From Pieris napi (Eukaryota; Arthropoda; Insecta; Lepidoptera; Pieridae), in the NCBI RefSeq assembly GCF_905475465.1, contig NC_062245.1, forward strand, positions 5,270,001 through 5,334,000: a DNA stretch of 64,000 nucleotides, read 5' to 3'. Positions 10,715-19,924 of the stretch are shown piece by piece. The position numbers and the translations under genes are program-made. Numbering within the stretch: the first letter of the stretch is position 1; every line of letters begins with the position of its first letter. The notes under the pieces are model-generated. The model ran no database searches and was not told where the DNA came from. It saw only the letters and a list, made by a program, of their open reading frames with translations.

Positions 10715-11636
10715 ATACAACACATATGACTGTATATAAATGGGAAGTATGAAACGTTTTACTATATTTATTTTGTAACCCCTTACGCTATACATCTAAG
10801 GATATTTTGTTCGCGTTGGTGTCTGAGGAAGGCACTTAGCTCTTTTTTGCTTAACTAATAATGCTTGATAAAAAATTAAGTATAAAACTGTTAATTAAAT
10901 AATTTATGAGCACTAAGAACTACAAATTTAACTCAAACTTATTTTCTTATCTATTTTTAATAAAAAAGAGTGCTTGTGTTCTTGCTAGTTCTTCTCGCTA
11001 TACCCTTGATTTTTTAACTAAATTTAAAACAACCATTATTTTATTATATACGTTAATTATATGTTTTACAAGCGACCCGCTCCGGACCGTAACCTGTAAA
11101 TTTTGAAAAATTATGTATCTTAACTGTTCACAATTAGTTGTTATTTTCGTGCAATTTTTTATTTTTTTTTCTCTGCAAATACCATCGTGAGAAATCAAAT
11201 AAATATTTAAAAATGAAAAATAAAATAAAATACTCAAATTGGTCCAGTCATCTTTGAGTGTTGCGCTTAGAAACATATTTTGCGATTCATCTTTATTTAT
11301 ATAGATACCGTCAGTAAAGTGTGATATGAATAATAAATAATGTTTGTAGACCAATATGTGACAATCTAATGACCCACAGTGAAGCACTTTTCGATGTGAT
11401 GAACGTATTAATTAACAATAACCAAAATATCTAATAAACAATGAAGCTGGCGATGTGTATATTCTCTATTATAGACGAAGCCATTATTAAAGCAGAACAT
11501 AACGTAAGGATAGCGCAGCACAATCGGAGCACAATAGGTATTATTTAGGTCGGAATGTTCTGGAGTTGTTAATACTTTAATTAAAACGGTTTACGATATA
11601 AAATGCTTTAGGATTTCAATAAATAAGTGTGTATAA
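10715..11636. other. AT-rich stretch containing the longest ORF (129 aa, minus)
   Basis: Minus 10998-11387 is the longest ATG frame in the window. Its composition follows the local AT bias. It is rich in I, N, L, K and S, shows no domain, signal peptide or repeat that I recognise, and has no visible splice or promoter context. I regard it as chance unless transcript or homology data say otherwise. Confidence 0.4.
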
Positions 11637-11637
11637 A

Positions 11638-11699
11638 AACTGTGGGGCTACAATCTTTTAGGTCTGGGCCGATTTCTGTGTCTGTTTCGCGTTCATTTG
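11638..11699 (-). repeat. SINE-1, 3' part (interrupted by MITE-A)
   Basis: On minus this is the SINE-1 3' third (GAAACAGACACAGAAATC, CCAGACCTAAAAGATTGTAG). It stops exactly where MITE-A begins. The rest of the same SINE resumes at 12044. Confidence 0.75.
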
Positions 11700-12043
11700 T
11701 TTTGAAGTTATACTTCTTTAGGCGCGTTATGAAAAATTGATGAGAGTGAAATTTTACGATGCGCGCGCACCGTGACACAAAATTAACAGAATGAAGTTGC
11801 TCACGGAAGATGTTACGGTATTGGACATAATTTAAAAACAACATTCGAATAATAATAGAAGTTTTGTTACACTTAATGTAAGAATAATAATAAATATTTA
11901 TTTATTTAATTTTTCAAATGTAAACTGAACTTTATTGACTATAATGACTCCCTTTCCAGTCTTTGATTGTAATTAATTATTTGCATGCAATCAAAAACTA
12001 TTAATAACTTACGCGCGTACATAAGTACACGCACCCTTTTTTT
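11700..12043 (+). mobile_element. MITE-A copy 1, nested in SINE-1
   Basis: It opens TTTGAAGTTATACTTCTTTA and closes GTACACGCACCCTTTTTTT, like the other members at 14077, 21162, 34821 and (reversed) 60602. The first 100 bp are almost identical to copy 2 at 14077. SINE-1 sequence lies on both sides, so the insertion is directly visible. No open frame is present and the superfamily is unknown. Confidence 0.75.
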
Positions 12044-12195
12044 CCAATAGGCCTTGTGCATGACACATTCCGTCAAGTTATTGTCAGCATGCCGGTTTTC
12101 TCGATATTATTCTTCACCGTACGAGCGAGTTTTAAATGCGCACATAGTCCTTAGGGATGAGGTCGCACGTTCAAACCAGGTCAACACTGCTCCAT
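12044..12195 (-). repeat. SINE-1, 5' part (interrupted by MITE-A)
   Basis: This is the remainder of the SINE-1 split by MITE-A. Read on minus it has the head GGAGCAGTGTTGACC, a damaged B-box region, ATGTGCGCATTTAAAACTCG and CCGGCATGCTGAC, and ends AGGCCTATTGG at the MITE boundary. Confidence 0.7.
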
Positions 12196-12712
12196 GCTAT
12201 GCAAAGAGAATATTTGAATGTCCTATATAGAATCCAGATTTTTATGTGGTTGGACGAAATTAATAAGTCATGGTAGGATAACCTCTCTGAATAGCAAAGG
12301 TCCTGGAGTAAGTCAATTTCATACATATCTAGTGTGATTTGTTATTCCGATATAAATATTACATCAGTGCAAATTTTTTGTCATAATAATAAAGATGAAG
12401 ATAGATATATTGAATAGAGTTTTATTTTTTTATTAAACTACACACTTCAAATTATGTTCTGATAGAGATCGGAGATTGAAATTCTATTAATTAAAATGAA
12501 CAGGAACTAACTATCTGTCTAATTGACTATATTATACATTTTCAACAAAATCTCTGTGGCTAATGATAGAACCCTAGATAATAAAACCACAACTATTATT
12601 TAGGTCGGATTTTATAGAGCAAATAATACAAACAATACTTCGTTGTAATTATTTTTGTGATCCTTTAATTTAGTGATAATAATTTATTTATAATACGTCA
12701 TAGTTGAGACTT
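12196..12712. other. AT-rich stretch, nothing recognised
   Basis: No gene, repeat or inverted repeat was recognised. Confidence 0.5.
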
Positions 12713-12713
12713 T

Positions 12714-12748
12714 AGAGCAATGTGGCCTCAGCGTGTGACTCTCACCTC
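12714..12748 (+). repeat. SINE-1 head, split by SINE-2
   Basis: AGAGCAATGTGGCCTCAGCG and TGACTCTCACCTC represent the shortened SINE-1 head. SINE-2 sequence follows directly, and the SINE-1 body continues at 13009. Confidence 0.65.
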
Positions 12749-13008
12749 TTTTTTTTTAAAAGACAATTCACACCAATTGACCTAGTCCCATGCTAAGCTG
12801 GTGAAGCTTGTGTTATGGGTACTAGGCAACGGATATACATACATATATTATAGATAGATAAACATATAAATACATATTTAAACACCCAAGACCTAAGCAC
12901 AACACCAAATGCTCATCACATCGATGGTCGTCTCAGCCGGGGATCGAACCCGGGACCCATGGATTCGCAGTCAGGGGTACTAACCACTAGACCAATGAGT
13001 CGTCGAAA
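12749..13008 (-). repeat. SINE-2, full length, nested in SINE-1
   Basis: Read on minus, the head is a clear tRNA-like unit: CATTGGTCTAGTGGTTAGTA (A box), then CCCGGGTTCGATCCCCGG (B box). The body ends GTGTGAATTGTCTTTT and runs into an A-rich tail. A second, head-truncated copy is at 33720-33942. Both promoter boxes are intact. The flanks are SINE-1 on both sides. Confidence 0.85.
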
Positions 13009-13200
13009 TCTCTGAAATTGAAGGTGTGAAGAAAGAAAACATCGTGAGGAATCCGGCATATCTTAGACCAAAAAGTCGAGAGCGTGTGTCAGGTATGCTG
13101 ATCACCAACTTGCCTATTAGAAAAAAAACAAGAAATCACGGAACAGATTCTGGAACCTGAGTACCAGTCCCTAGAAGTTTTAGCGCCACCGTTTCTTTTT
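13009..13200 (+). repeat. SINE-1 body, continues after SINE-2
   Basis: GAAGAAAGAAAACATCGTGA, CCGGCATATCTTAGACC, AAAGTCGAGAGCGTGTGTC, GATCACCAACTTGCC and TTTTAGCGCCACCG are SINE-1 landmarks in order. The B-box segment between the two halves is missing. Confidence 0.75.
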
Positions 13201-13204
13201 GTTT

Positions 13205-13568
13205 CATAAAGTTTGTACACGTAAAGGAAAGCTTTAAAAAATCATGACTATTATTATGTCAATTTGTTATCGATTATTTGAAAAACATACTTTGTATCTA
13301 AGTTGTATCACCTCTAGATATTCCTTTAATAGCTTAAACCGTTGGATGTGCCGAAACGCATAACGATTTGCATAATATTTGTTTCCAAGTCAAATCCTGA
13401 ATACTAGAATCATTAGTATGGTAATTAATAGTGGATACAAAAAGCTATGTATGTCATTCTAACATGAATTATAAATTGTTGTTGACAAATACAACAATTC
13501 AAATAAATCATATAAATTTATTTCCATGTATCTCCTTCACAGTTTGAGAGAGAGAGAACTGATTCATA
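13205..13568. other. AT-rich stretch, nothing recognised
   Basis: No gene or shared repeat was seen. A short (GA)n run lies just before the mariner relic. Confidence 0.5.
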
Positions 13569-13570
13569 TA

Positions 13571-13862
13571 TTAGGTGGGCTAAAAAGTTCGTAGGCTAAC
13601 ATAGAAAACATTTTTTTTAAATAGAATTTAATTTGATTTTTCAATATAGCAGCCTTCGAGATTGATACAAAGATTATAGCGGTCATAAAAAATTTCGAAA
13701 CTATTTTTATAGTACGATTTTTCTTTAGACTCAAAATAGGCTTCAGTTTCGGCGATTACGTCTTCATCAGCGCAAGGCTCTGAGAACAGGAAAGTCGCTA
13801 GGGGCCAAATCTGGAGAATGCGGTGGATGCGGGAGCAACCCTACAGTTTGTTTTGAGTAAGA
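13571..13862 (-). mobile_element. mariner transposon, 3' end only
   Basis: The left edge TTAGGTGGGCTAAAAAGTTC is a mariner-type terminal inverted repeat next to a TA. The transposase C-terminus reads inward on minus. The other terminus and about three quarters of the element are missing, so it cannot move. Confidence 0.8.
13628..13858 (-). pseudogene. mariner transposase C-terminal fragment
   Basis: Mariner transposase cuts and pastes DNA at TA sites with a DDD catalytic triad. On minus the sequence encodes VGLLPHPPHSPDLAPSDF, the block holding the third catalytic Asp (in PSD). After a frameshift it encodes DEDVIAETEAYFES, KSYYKNSFEIFYDRYNLC and EGCYIEKSN before a stop. This matches the ordinary end of the protein, and the stop lies about 60 bp from the inverted repeat. 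The N-terminal DNA-binding region and first two Asp residues are absent. The identification is firm; the subfamily is not determined. Confidence 0.85.
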
Positions 13863-14076
13863 TATCATTATTAAGTGTTAAATATCCACTTACGTAATAA
13901 TAATAATAAATAAAATAAAAATTTGTTTATTCATTTGAAAACAATGCATTATAATGTGTTTGATTTGGGAACCCTTTTAAGTAAAGAAATACCTGTGTCA
14001 TGGTTCCCACCTCTTCTATAACAAACTTCATAGTAAAATATCATAAAAATATATAATTTAATTATATCTTATTTAA

Positions 14077-14668
14077 TTTTTGAAGTTATACTTCTTTAGG
14101 CGCGTTATGAAAAATTGATGAGAGTGAAATTTTACGATGCGCGCGCACCGTGACACAAAATTATCAGTATGAAGTTGCCTATAACGAATTCTTTTTAAAC
14201 CAGCCGGGCGCCGAGCGTGCGCGAGCGAGATGGGAATAAGACAATCTACAAGTAAAAAGAAATAGAATATGCGTGAAGTTAGCAGCTATGCCAAAATTTT
14301 TTAATGACCATAATGATCTTTGTAGTACCTTTTAAACAAATAAAGGAGTTTTAATTATTTTTTCAAAGAAATTTAGCAATGCTTGTTCACAAAGACCTAT
14401 TGTTACTTAGTTAAAGGTTATGAAACATACCCAGTTATTAAATTGAATGAATAATATAATAAAATAATAAATAATAATAATTAATAATAATTATTATTAT
14501 TCATATTAATTAATAATTCAATAAAATTATAATTCTAAATATTAAATATTATTAAATTATTAACGTTAAATATTTATTATTATTTAATATTTAAAAAAAA
14601 TAAAGAAAGCCAAAGAAGTATAACTTCTTACGCGCGTACATAAATAAGTACACTCACCCTTTTTTTTT
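14077..14668 (+). mobile_element. MITE-A copy 2
   Basis: This is the longest copy (about 590 bp). The left end carries GAAGTTATACTTC and the right end its exact inverse GAAGTATAACTTC near 14615. It is followed by ACGCGCGTACATAAATAAG and CACTCACCC plus a T run. The middle is an AT-rich (AAT)n-like expansion at 14455-14600. No open frame is present. Confidence 0.75.
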
Positions 14669-14689
14669 ATTATTTCAACTGTTTTCAAC

Positions 14690-14898
14690 ACGCCAGTGTG
14701 CATGAGTGAATGTGTAGGTGCATGCTAGGGAATGAGTAAGTGTGTAAGTGTGCGTGTGAGTGAGTAAGTGAGTGAGTGTGTGGGTGAAATGTTTAACTAC
14801 ATATTAGGTCTCAGAAGCATCTCCAACACTGCGTAAGGTGTGTTCATAAGCCAGCCCTTTAATTGTATTTTTAGATTGTAGACGGTGAGCGGGTAGAT
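14690..14898 (+). repeat. unclassified interspersed repeat, copy 2
   Basis: A GTGA/GTGT-rich stretch is followed by the block shared with 74-205 (AACTACATATTAGGTCTCAG, CATCTCCAACACTGCG, TTTAGATTGTAGACG). This copy is longer at its 5' side. Confidence 0.6.
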
Positions 14899-14899
14899 A

Positions 14900-15243
14900 T
14901 TTAGCAGCCTTTTAATCTATTATAGATAATATACTCTCCTGCATATTGCGTCTGGCGAAGTCAGTCCTTACGGTCTGACCCACAACATTCCTATTTCTTT
15001 TTAGTCAACAATTTTATTAGTAAGTACATATTATATTATTAATACGATAATAGAATTATTGGACGAGCGAAATTGGGCCTGAACTAAAGGGATCTTTTCG
15101 GGAACTATTGGTTAATTACACAACAGTTTCCAATTAAGGTAATCATTCGCTTCGCTTGACTGCGTATTTAATTTACATCTATTTAATTAAACGTCAGATA
15201 TCAAGTTTACCCAAATTCGGAAATTCTTCGAAGTAATCAATAT
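14900..15243. other. AT-rich stretch, nothing recognised
   Basis: No repeat or gene was recognised between the repeat copy and the Tc1/IS630-like element. Confidence 0.5.
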
Positions 15244-15245
15244 TA

Positions 15246-15740
15246 GAGTCTGGCTAACGAAAGTAGATACTGGATTTTTTTGCAAACTTTTTATATGACA
15301 ACACTAAAGTTAGTACGGTCAAAATGTCTTGATATTTTTTTATTTTAAATAAGTACATGTTAGTTTTAGTTACTTTAGATAATGTATTGTTCTTTTACAG
15401 AAAGTCTTGAGATTATTAGCCAACGGTTATAAATTTAAGAAAAACAAAAATGAACGTTCATTATTAATTGAACGATATGATTTAGCTGCATGGAGACATC
15501 GCTTTTTGCGTACCATTGCATCGAAACATGCAGAAGGCAAGCCAATAATCTACTTAGATGAAACTTATGTCCACTAAACCTATAAGCCTAAAAATTGCAA
15601 GCATCCACTAGTAAAATAAAAATGAATGTCAAAGTATCAAAGTGAGTTGTTCCAACTTTCCTTTTTACTTTAGGGCTGCCATGCTGATATTTTTTAAATT
15701 TGCCGCGCTTTTTCAGTATCAACTTTCATTAGCCAGACTC
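15246..15740 (+). mobile_element. Tc1/mariner-IS630-type transposon, internally deleted
   Basis: The ends are inverted repeats of about 28 bp with two mismatches (left begins GAGTCTGGCTAACGAAAG, right ends CTTTCATTAGCCAGACTC). TA lies directly outside each (15244-15245 and 15741-15742). Between them is one recognisable transposase exon. At 495 bp the element is a deletion derivative that would depend on a transposase elsewhere. Confidence 0.8.
15401..15577 (+). pseudogene. IS630/Tc1-like transposase exon fragment
   Basis: After a splice-acceptor-like TTCTTTTACAG the frame is open for 58 codons to a TAA. It contains ERSLLIERYDLAAWRHRFLR and then EGKPIIYLDETYVH. The Y-LDET block holds the first catalytic Asp of the DDE triad in IS630/Tc1-type transposases, preceded by the usual W/R-rich stretch. 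The TAA falls where a Q or N codon would be expected, and the same frame goes on (TYKPKNCKHPL), so it is probably a nonsense mutation. The remaining catalytic residues are absent. Confidence 0.75.
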
Positions 15741-15768
15741 TAATTATATATTTTAGATGTTAAGTAAC

Positions 15769-16045
15769 AGTGTCAGCCTAGTGGCTTCAGCGCGCGACTC
15801 TCCCCGAGGGCATAGGTTTGATCCCCGAATGTTCTCTTGGACTAAAGTACATTAACACAAGCTCGTACATTGAAGAAAAACATCGTGAGACCTGAGACTC
15901 TGTGTCAGGCACAGAAGGCCTACTACGATCACCCATTAAATAAAACAAATAATCAGGAAACATATGCAGAAATCTGAGGCCCAGGCATAAAAGATTAGCA
16001 CCAGTGAACCAAGTATGGAGCCCATAGTTTGCGCCACTGGTAATT
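15769..16045 (+). repeat. SINE-1, diverged, full order kept
   Basis: Landmarks run from GTCAGCCTAGTGGCTTCAGC through GGTTTGATCCCC, AAACATCGTGAG, GTCAGGCACAGAAGGC and GCAGAAATCTGAGGCCCAGG to TGCGCCACTGG. The B box has one change. Small deletions shorten the middle and an insertion lies just before the 3' end. Confidence 0.75.
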
Positions 16046-16059
16046 ATTATCATGTGACC

Positions 16060-16575
16060 AAACGTAAGCTAATATCCAATACTATTGTAATACAACGATT
16101 ACAGCTTAGACCGTCGCTAAGTATTCTATCAAGGGCCCCAGTTCTAAGTCATAGAGGTCATTGGTCCTTCGAGTCCCAGTAAGGAAAAAATTTAGTCTGG
16201 AGAGAAGGGACTGGTCTCGTGAATCACCATAATGAAAAATTATGAGGAAAATGGGCGCAGGTGTCTGTCCCATGGGAGAGGTTGTGGGATAAAGGTATCC
16301 ATCCATACTTTAAGTTAGGCTGTATAGGTAAAAAATCCGGAACATATATAAATATAATGGTTGTTAATTTATTTCTGTTTACATTTAATTGCCTCTGAAT
16401 CGTCTTTTTTTTACTTTCGTTTTTCCTGATGCTGGCTAGTAACAAAAATCATAAAAAAATCATTTTTAAACCAATTACCTTATCGTTCGGGATTCAAATT
16501 TTATGACTAATTGCCGTGCTAAAATTAGATAAATTACGGAACTATAAAGCTTTAAAACTTTTTCAGGTCTTCATT
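16060..16575. other. stretch with chance minus-strand frames
   Basis: Minus frames at 16106-16306 and 16224-16445 overlap in different phases. They show no domain and no context, so I treat them as chance. No repeat was recognised. Confidence 0.4.
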
Positions 16576-16579
16576 GGTT

Positions 16580-16695
16580 ATCTGCCCTGCGATTCTGTAA
16601 CTCACTGTTATTCCGTGAGTCCACTACGCAGTAACAGCGCTCCCTTCGTCACTGACGTAATTTTTGGAATCTCATGGTATTCTGTTAAGAAATTT
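16580..16695 (+). mobile_element. MITE-B relic
   Basis: The complete left terminal repeat GCCCTGCGATTCTGTAACTC is followed by diverged internal sequence and GGTATTCTG, which echoes the interior of the copy at 19690-19918. The opposite end is not recognisable. Confidence 0.6.
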
Positions 16696-16916
16696 TACAT
16701 TACGTCTTGATAAGTGGAGGGAGGTAACCTAGTGAGTTGTTGTCTATTAATATCGTGACAATTGACTCATTTTATTTTATAAAAAGAGTTAATTGTCAAA
16801 ATTTTCATCATACATTAGCAAAATATTTTTAATAAAACAAAATGGTCGACGAAACAAGGGATACCTAACATCTGGATATATTGTAAAAAATTTAAGAATA
16901 TTATCTTAACAAAAAG

Positions 16917-16968
16917 ATGATGATGAAGATGATGTCACGCTAAAAGTGATTCTCTCAGCAAATGGGCT
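16917..16968 (+). CDS. possible internal exon, acidic then PTB-like strand motif
   Basis: Twenty-two codons read DDDEDDVTLKVILSANGLRIQ between a weak acceptor (AACAAAAAG) and a donor-like GTAAAC. The higher GC and the acidic run followed by alternating hydrophobic residues look coded, not random. The pattern VTLKV...GLRI resembles a beta strand pair of phosphotyrosine-binding (PTB) domains, but this is a weak analogy. Its phase does not match the 18141 exon read in the PSVVVV frame; joined in its own phase it would end after TISGSCQE. It may belong to another gene or be chance. Confidence 0.2.
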
Positions 16969-16969
16969 A

Positions 16970-18138
16970 CGGATTCAAAGTAAACAGGATGGATAGGTGT
17001 CTTAAATTTTCAAAATGTTACTAAAGGTAACCAAGGTTAATACCAATGTTTTCATATAATATTTTGTTGAGTAATTATAAAATAAAAGGGTACCTATCTA
17101 TAAAGAAGAAAAATTAGTGTTTATATATTTATTCATTTGTGTAAGTGCAAGTGTTGGTACTTTTTAGTTGCCATGAAACTACTATTGCAACCTTTTTAAG
17201 TGATTCAGAGGTCAAACACACAACAACAATATTACCTATGTTTTTACTAACACTCATAAAAACTGAATTCTATTAAAACTATTTTAGAAATATAATAACT
17301 ATCATAGTAAATAAATAGGAATAAGTAGTGTCTAGTAAAACAGTTAACAAAGTTTGTTTGTTTGATGGCAAATTTGAAGTCAAATGTAATAGGTTAAATC
17401 GAAGCGACATTGTAAAGAATAATGAAATTGTTGGTTAAAAATGTCAAATAAAAAATATTTTTAGGTTTCCTAACTTCAAATTCCATTCATGAAATATAAG
17501 AAGTATTAATTTTAACTGATCAAGTTGAATTTAATTTAATTGTTCAGATTTCAGAATACAAGTATAAATAATCATGTTAGGTATGTTGGATCAAATATAT
17601 ACCTAAGCTTTCAATTGCTCAAATTCATACCATTTCAAGTGATCAACGTTAATTTTAAATGTTGGAAACAACATTGCCATAACTTATTTAATGAAGCAAT
17701 CAAAAGATAGTTATTGCTGCTGACTACACTTTAGCACTAAACATACCCTTTATGGGTCTTGGATTTGTTTCATTAATAAATAATTGTTTTTAAAGTACAT
17801 ACTTGGATTTGGATTTTTGAGTCTAAATATAGGTTTGCTCAAGATTTTTTTTATTCATAGTACTGAATCAAATACTGTGCGAAATTACTAAGCCTTGTTA
17901 CCATAAAACTTTTAATAATATTTGGCTAAGTTATAATATTATCAAACATGTTTTTAAGATACTTTACTTAGAAATACAAAGATATCCCATATATAAGTTT
18001 TTGTGTGTTTTATGCAAGTTTTTTTTATTATTTACCTTAACTTTACAATAATTAAATTGCTATGCAATATTATTGTGTCAGTACAGTGACCTACCACATT
18101 TCCCTATTTACAATTTTAACAGATAATCATTGTATTAC
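16970..18138 (+). other. intron-like AT-rich stretch
   Basis: About 1.1 kb of AT-rich sequence with no repeat from the other families lies between two candidate exons. The TAACAG...ATTGTATTACAG at its end is a good acceptor. It is unusually free of the SINE and LINE relics seen elsewhere, which fits an intron or a 3' gene region. Confidence 0.35.
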
Positions 18139-18140
18139 AG

Positions 18141-18197
18141 CCATCAGTGGTAGTTGTCAAGAATGAGGAAGAAAATGAGCAATTATTGAAATGTTAA
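18141..18197 (+). CDS. candidate terminal exon of an unidentified gene
   Basis: A clean acceptor TGTATTACAG is followed by 18 codons reading PSVVVVKNEEENEQLLKC and a TAA. The mix of valines and acidic residues is unlike the surrounding AT-driven frames. A canonical AATAAA lies 143 bp after the stop (18340-18345). The product is not recognised; only the C-terminus would lie here. Read in the other possible phase it would end after TISGSCQE, so the frame is not proven. Upstream exons are not established. The gene would converge on the minus-strand exon at 18847-19015. Confidence 0.35.
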   Translation, partial: PSVVVVKNEEENEQLLKC

Positions 18198-18365
18198 GAA
18201 GAGATATTAAACCGAGACCACTAATCTATTTTGAATGCAGTTTGGACAACTATGATTTTTATATGAAAAATTGTATTACCGTGTTTAAGATAATTGTGTT
18301 CTTCATAATAATTTTTTTTGTATCTAATAATATTATATTAATAAAATGATTAATTAAATCTACCA
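18198..18365 (+). terminator. candidate 3' UTR and poly(A) signal
   Basis: The stop codon at 18195-18197 is followed by an AT-rich stretch with AATAAA at 18340-18345. Cleavage would be expected about 15-25 bp further on. The signal is seen; its use is inferred. Confidence 0.3.
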
Positions 18366-18846
18366 CTTATTTAATGACTGCCTATAGAAAACGTAGTAAC
18401 CGAGTTAAATACATAGCTAAGCCAAAATGAAAAATATATAAGCCATGTTACTTTATAGGTTAATAAAAGAACAATATAATAACACACATTTAATTTAATG
18501 ATTATAGTAAACTTTTAACACACTACAAAATAACTTTCAGTAAAACAAACTTAAGTATAATAAAAACTAATTCAAACCCAGCCTCACATAGAGCTAATCA
18601 ATAAAATCTACTTTATTTTGTAGACAAATATATTTATCTTAATATATTTCCTAATTAGTTTGTAAAAAGTAATAGTTATGAACGATAAATTTAAAAAAGC
18701 TTAATAAGTACTTAAACCATCATGTATGTAATGATGGTATTTCATACTTGTGTAAAGCAGAATAATGTTTTTATCCAAAACCTTAATGTTATATCAATAT
18801 ATTTTATAAAAATATAGGAACCGAAATTGTACTGTGTTATCATTTA

Positions 18847-19015
18847 TTATAAATTGAAGGATAAGTAGTCTAAATTCAATAATTTGAAAATGTCTGCACT
18901 ATTGTGTCTTTTTATATCCAGGGGCCTTGTCGTATGATACAAATTTACAATATTCTTCTTCTTCAAAGGCAGAATGTTTTTTTTTCTTTCAGGAATTTTG
19001 AACATTTGGGGATCT
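18847..19015 (-). CDS. candidate terminal exon, basic C-terminus
   Basis: On minus, the acceptor TAATAATTTCAG is followed by one base and then 55 open codons to a TAA. The frame starts DPQMFKIPERKK, continues NILPLKKKNIVNLYHTTRPL and ends ADIFKLLNLDYLSFNL. It is lysine-rich then hydrophobic, without low-complexity AT bias. It could be the end of a longer protein, or a 52-residue protein starting at the Met in DPQM. No family is recognised. Two upstream exons with GT-AG borders (19079-19162 and one ending at 19211) fit the strand but do not extend the frame, so they would be leader exons, or the gene is decayed. Confidence 0.4.
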
Positions 19016-19078
19016 CTGAAATTATTAGATTTATAATTTTAGTATAGTAGAAAAATACAAATATATTACAAAATTTAC

Positions 19079-19162
19079 CTATCTTAACTTATTTATCGTT
19101 TTCTGTTTGACTTATCTCTGCTGGAGACAAGACAAGATCAAGACTGCATCGAAAAGTTGGTT
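19079..19162 (-). other. candidate leader exon
   Basis: It is bounded on minus by the acceptor TTTTATCCTAG and the donor GATAG/GTAAAT. The introns on either side would be 48 and 63 bp, near the lower limit for insects. In the only frame open for most of its length it reads PTFRCSLDLVLSPAEIS but then hits a stop before the donor. Confidence 0.25.
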
Positions 19163-19210
19163 CTAGGATAAAAATGATATTTTTAATGCTAAAATAATCA
19201 AAATGTTTAC

Positions 19211-19360
19211 CTTAGATCATCTATTTACTAGACTCTTCGTTCATCTCAGTAGCATATGTTCTAGGTTTCGTCAATACCATATAATTTCTTGAGTATTGGA
19301 AAAAAGCGATAGTAACCAACGCCGAGAAACCAAATTTTCTTCGCCATCTATAGATATTAT
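19211..19360 (-). other. candidate first exon with short ATG frame
   Basis: On minus, ATAGATGGCG opens a 28-codon frame MAKKIWFLGVGYYRFFPILK ending in TAG. The exon would end at CTAAG/GTAAAC. The frame resembles a start of translation or an upstream ORF. A cryptic donor after KKLY would join in phase to the next exon. No family is recognised. Confidence 0.25.
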
Positions 19361-19364
19361 ATTA

Positions 19365-19688
19365 AGTATTTTTTAATGGTTTACATCATTTATTTCTTGA
19401 AATAGAGGTTTAAACTTTAAAAGTGGAAACGGGCCTTCTGTAACAATAACAAAGTTCAATTTCACGAAGATTAATGTTTATATATATAATTTTTTTCGTA
19501 AAATAATGCTGTATTGATAAATATTATTTTATAAACTTACCCCAAGATACATATAGATTGTCCTATGTTAGAATATTTTCACATAAAACAAGTTTTAACT
19601 TCGCTAAAAATGGCTAACTCACTGGTAAATGACGATTTCAGCGAGGGAAGAGCAACTTTTAATTTGACGTACAAAATGTACATTTAAG
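19365..19688. other. AT-rich stretch, possible promoter side of the minus gene
   Basis: If the minus-strand exons are real, their promoter should lie here. No TATA box or initiator of quality was recognised. Confidence 0.35.
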
Positions 19689-19689
19689 T

Positions 19690-19918
19690 GAGATGAGATG
19701 TCAAATGGTATGTATCAGAATACCAAATACCAACAATTTTGGAGCGTAAGTGTAGCAGTGCCAAATTTTAGTTCCAAATGTGAACAATCTCATTTGAGCG
19801 GCGCTTTTGTCGCGGTTATTGTTTATCAGAATACCAAATTGTAATATGACACCGAAACGAACGATTTGACAGCAAAAATCAGCGCTGAGGGTGTGTGAAG
19901 CGAGTTACAGAATCGCAG
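19690..19918 (+). mobile_element. MITE-B relic, right half
   Basis: The right terminal repeat GAGTTACAGAATCGCAGGGC is intact. The interior phrase ATCAGAATACCAAAT occurs twice and resembles the interior of the complete copy at 34124. The left end is not recognisable. Confidence 0.6.
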
Positions 19919-19924
19919 GGCTGA

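Noticed and set aside
10998..11387. Longest ATG frame (129 aa, minus)
   Set aside because: AT-driven composition, no domain, no splice or promoter context; expected by chance somewhere in 64 kb.
12900..13008. tRNA gene with CCCGGGTTCGATCCCCGG
   Set aside because: It is the SINE-2 head, with a body and tail matching 33720-33942.
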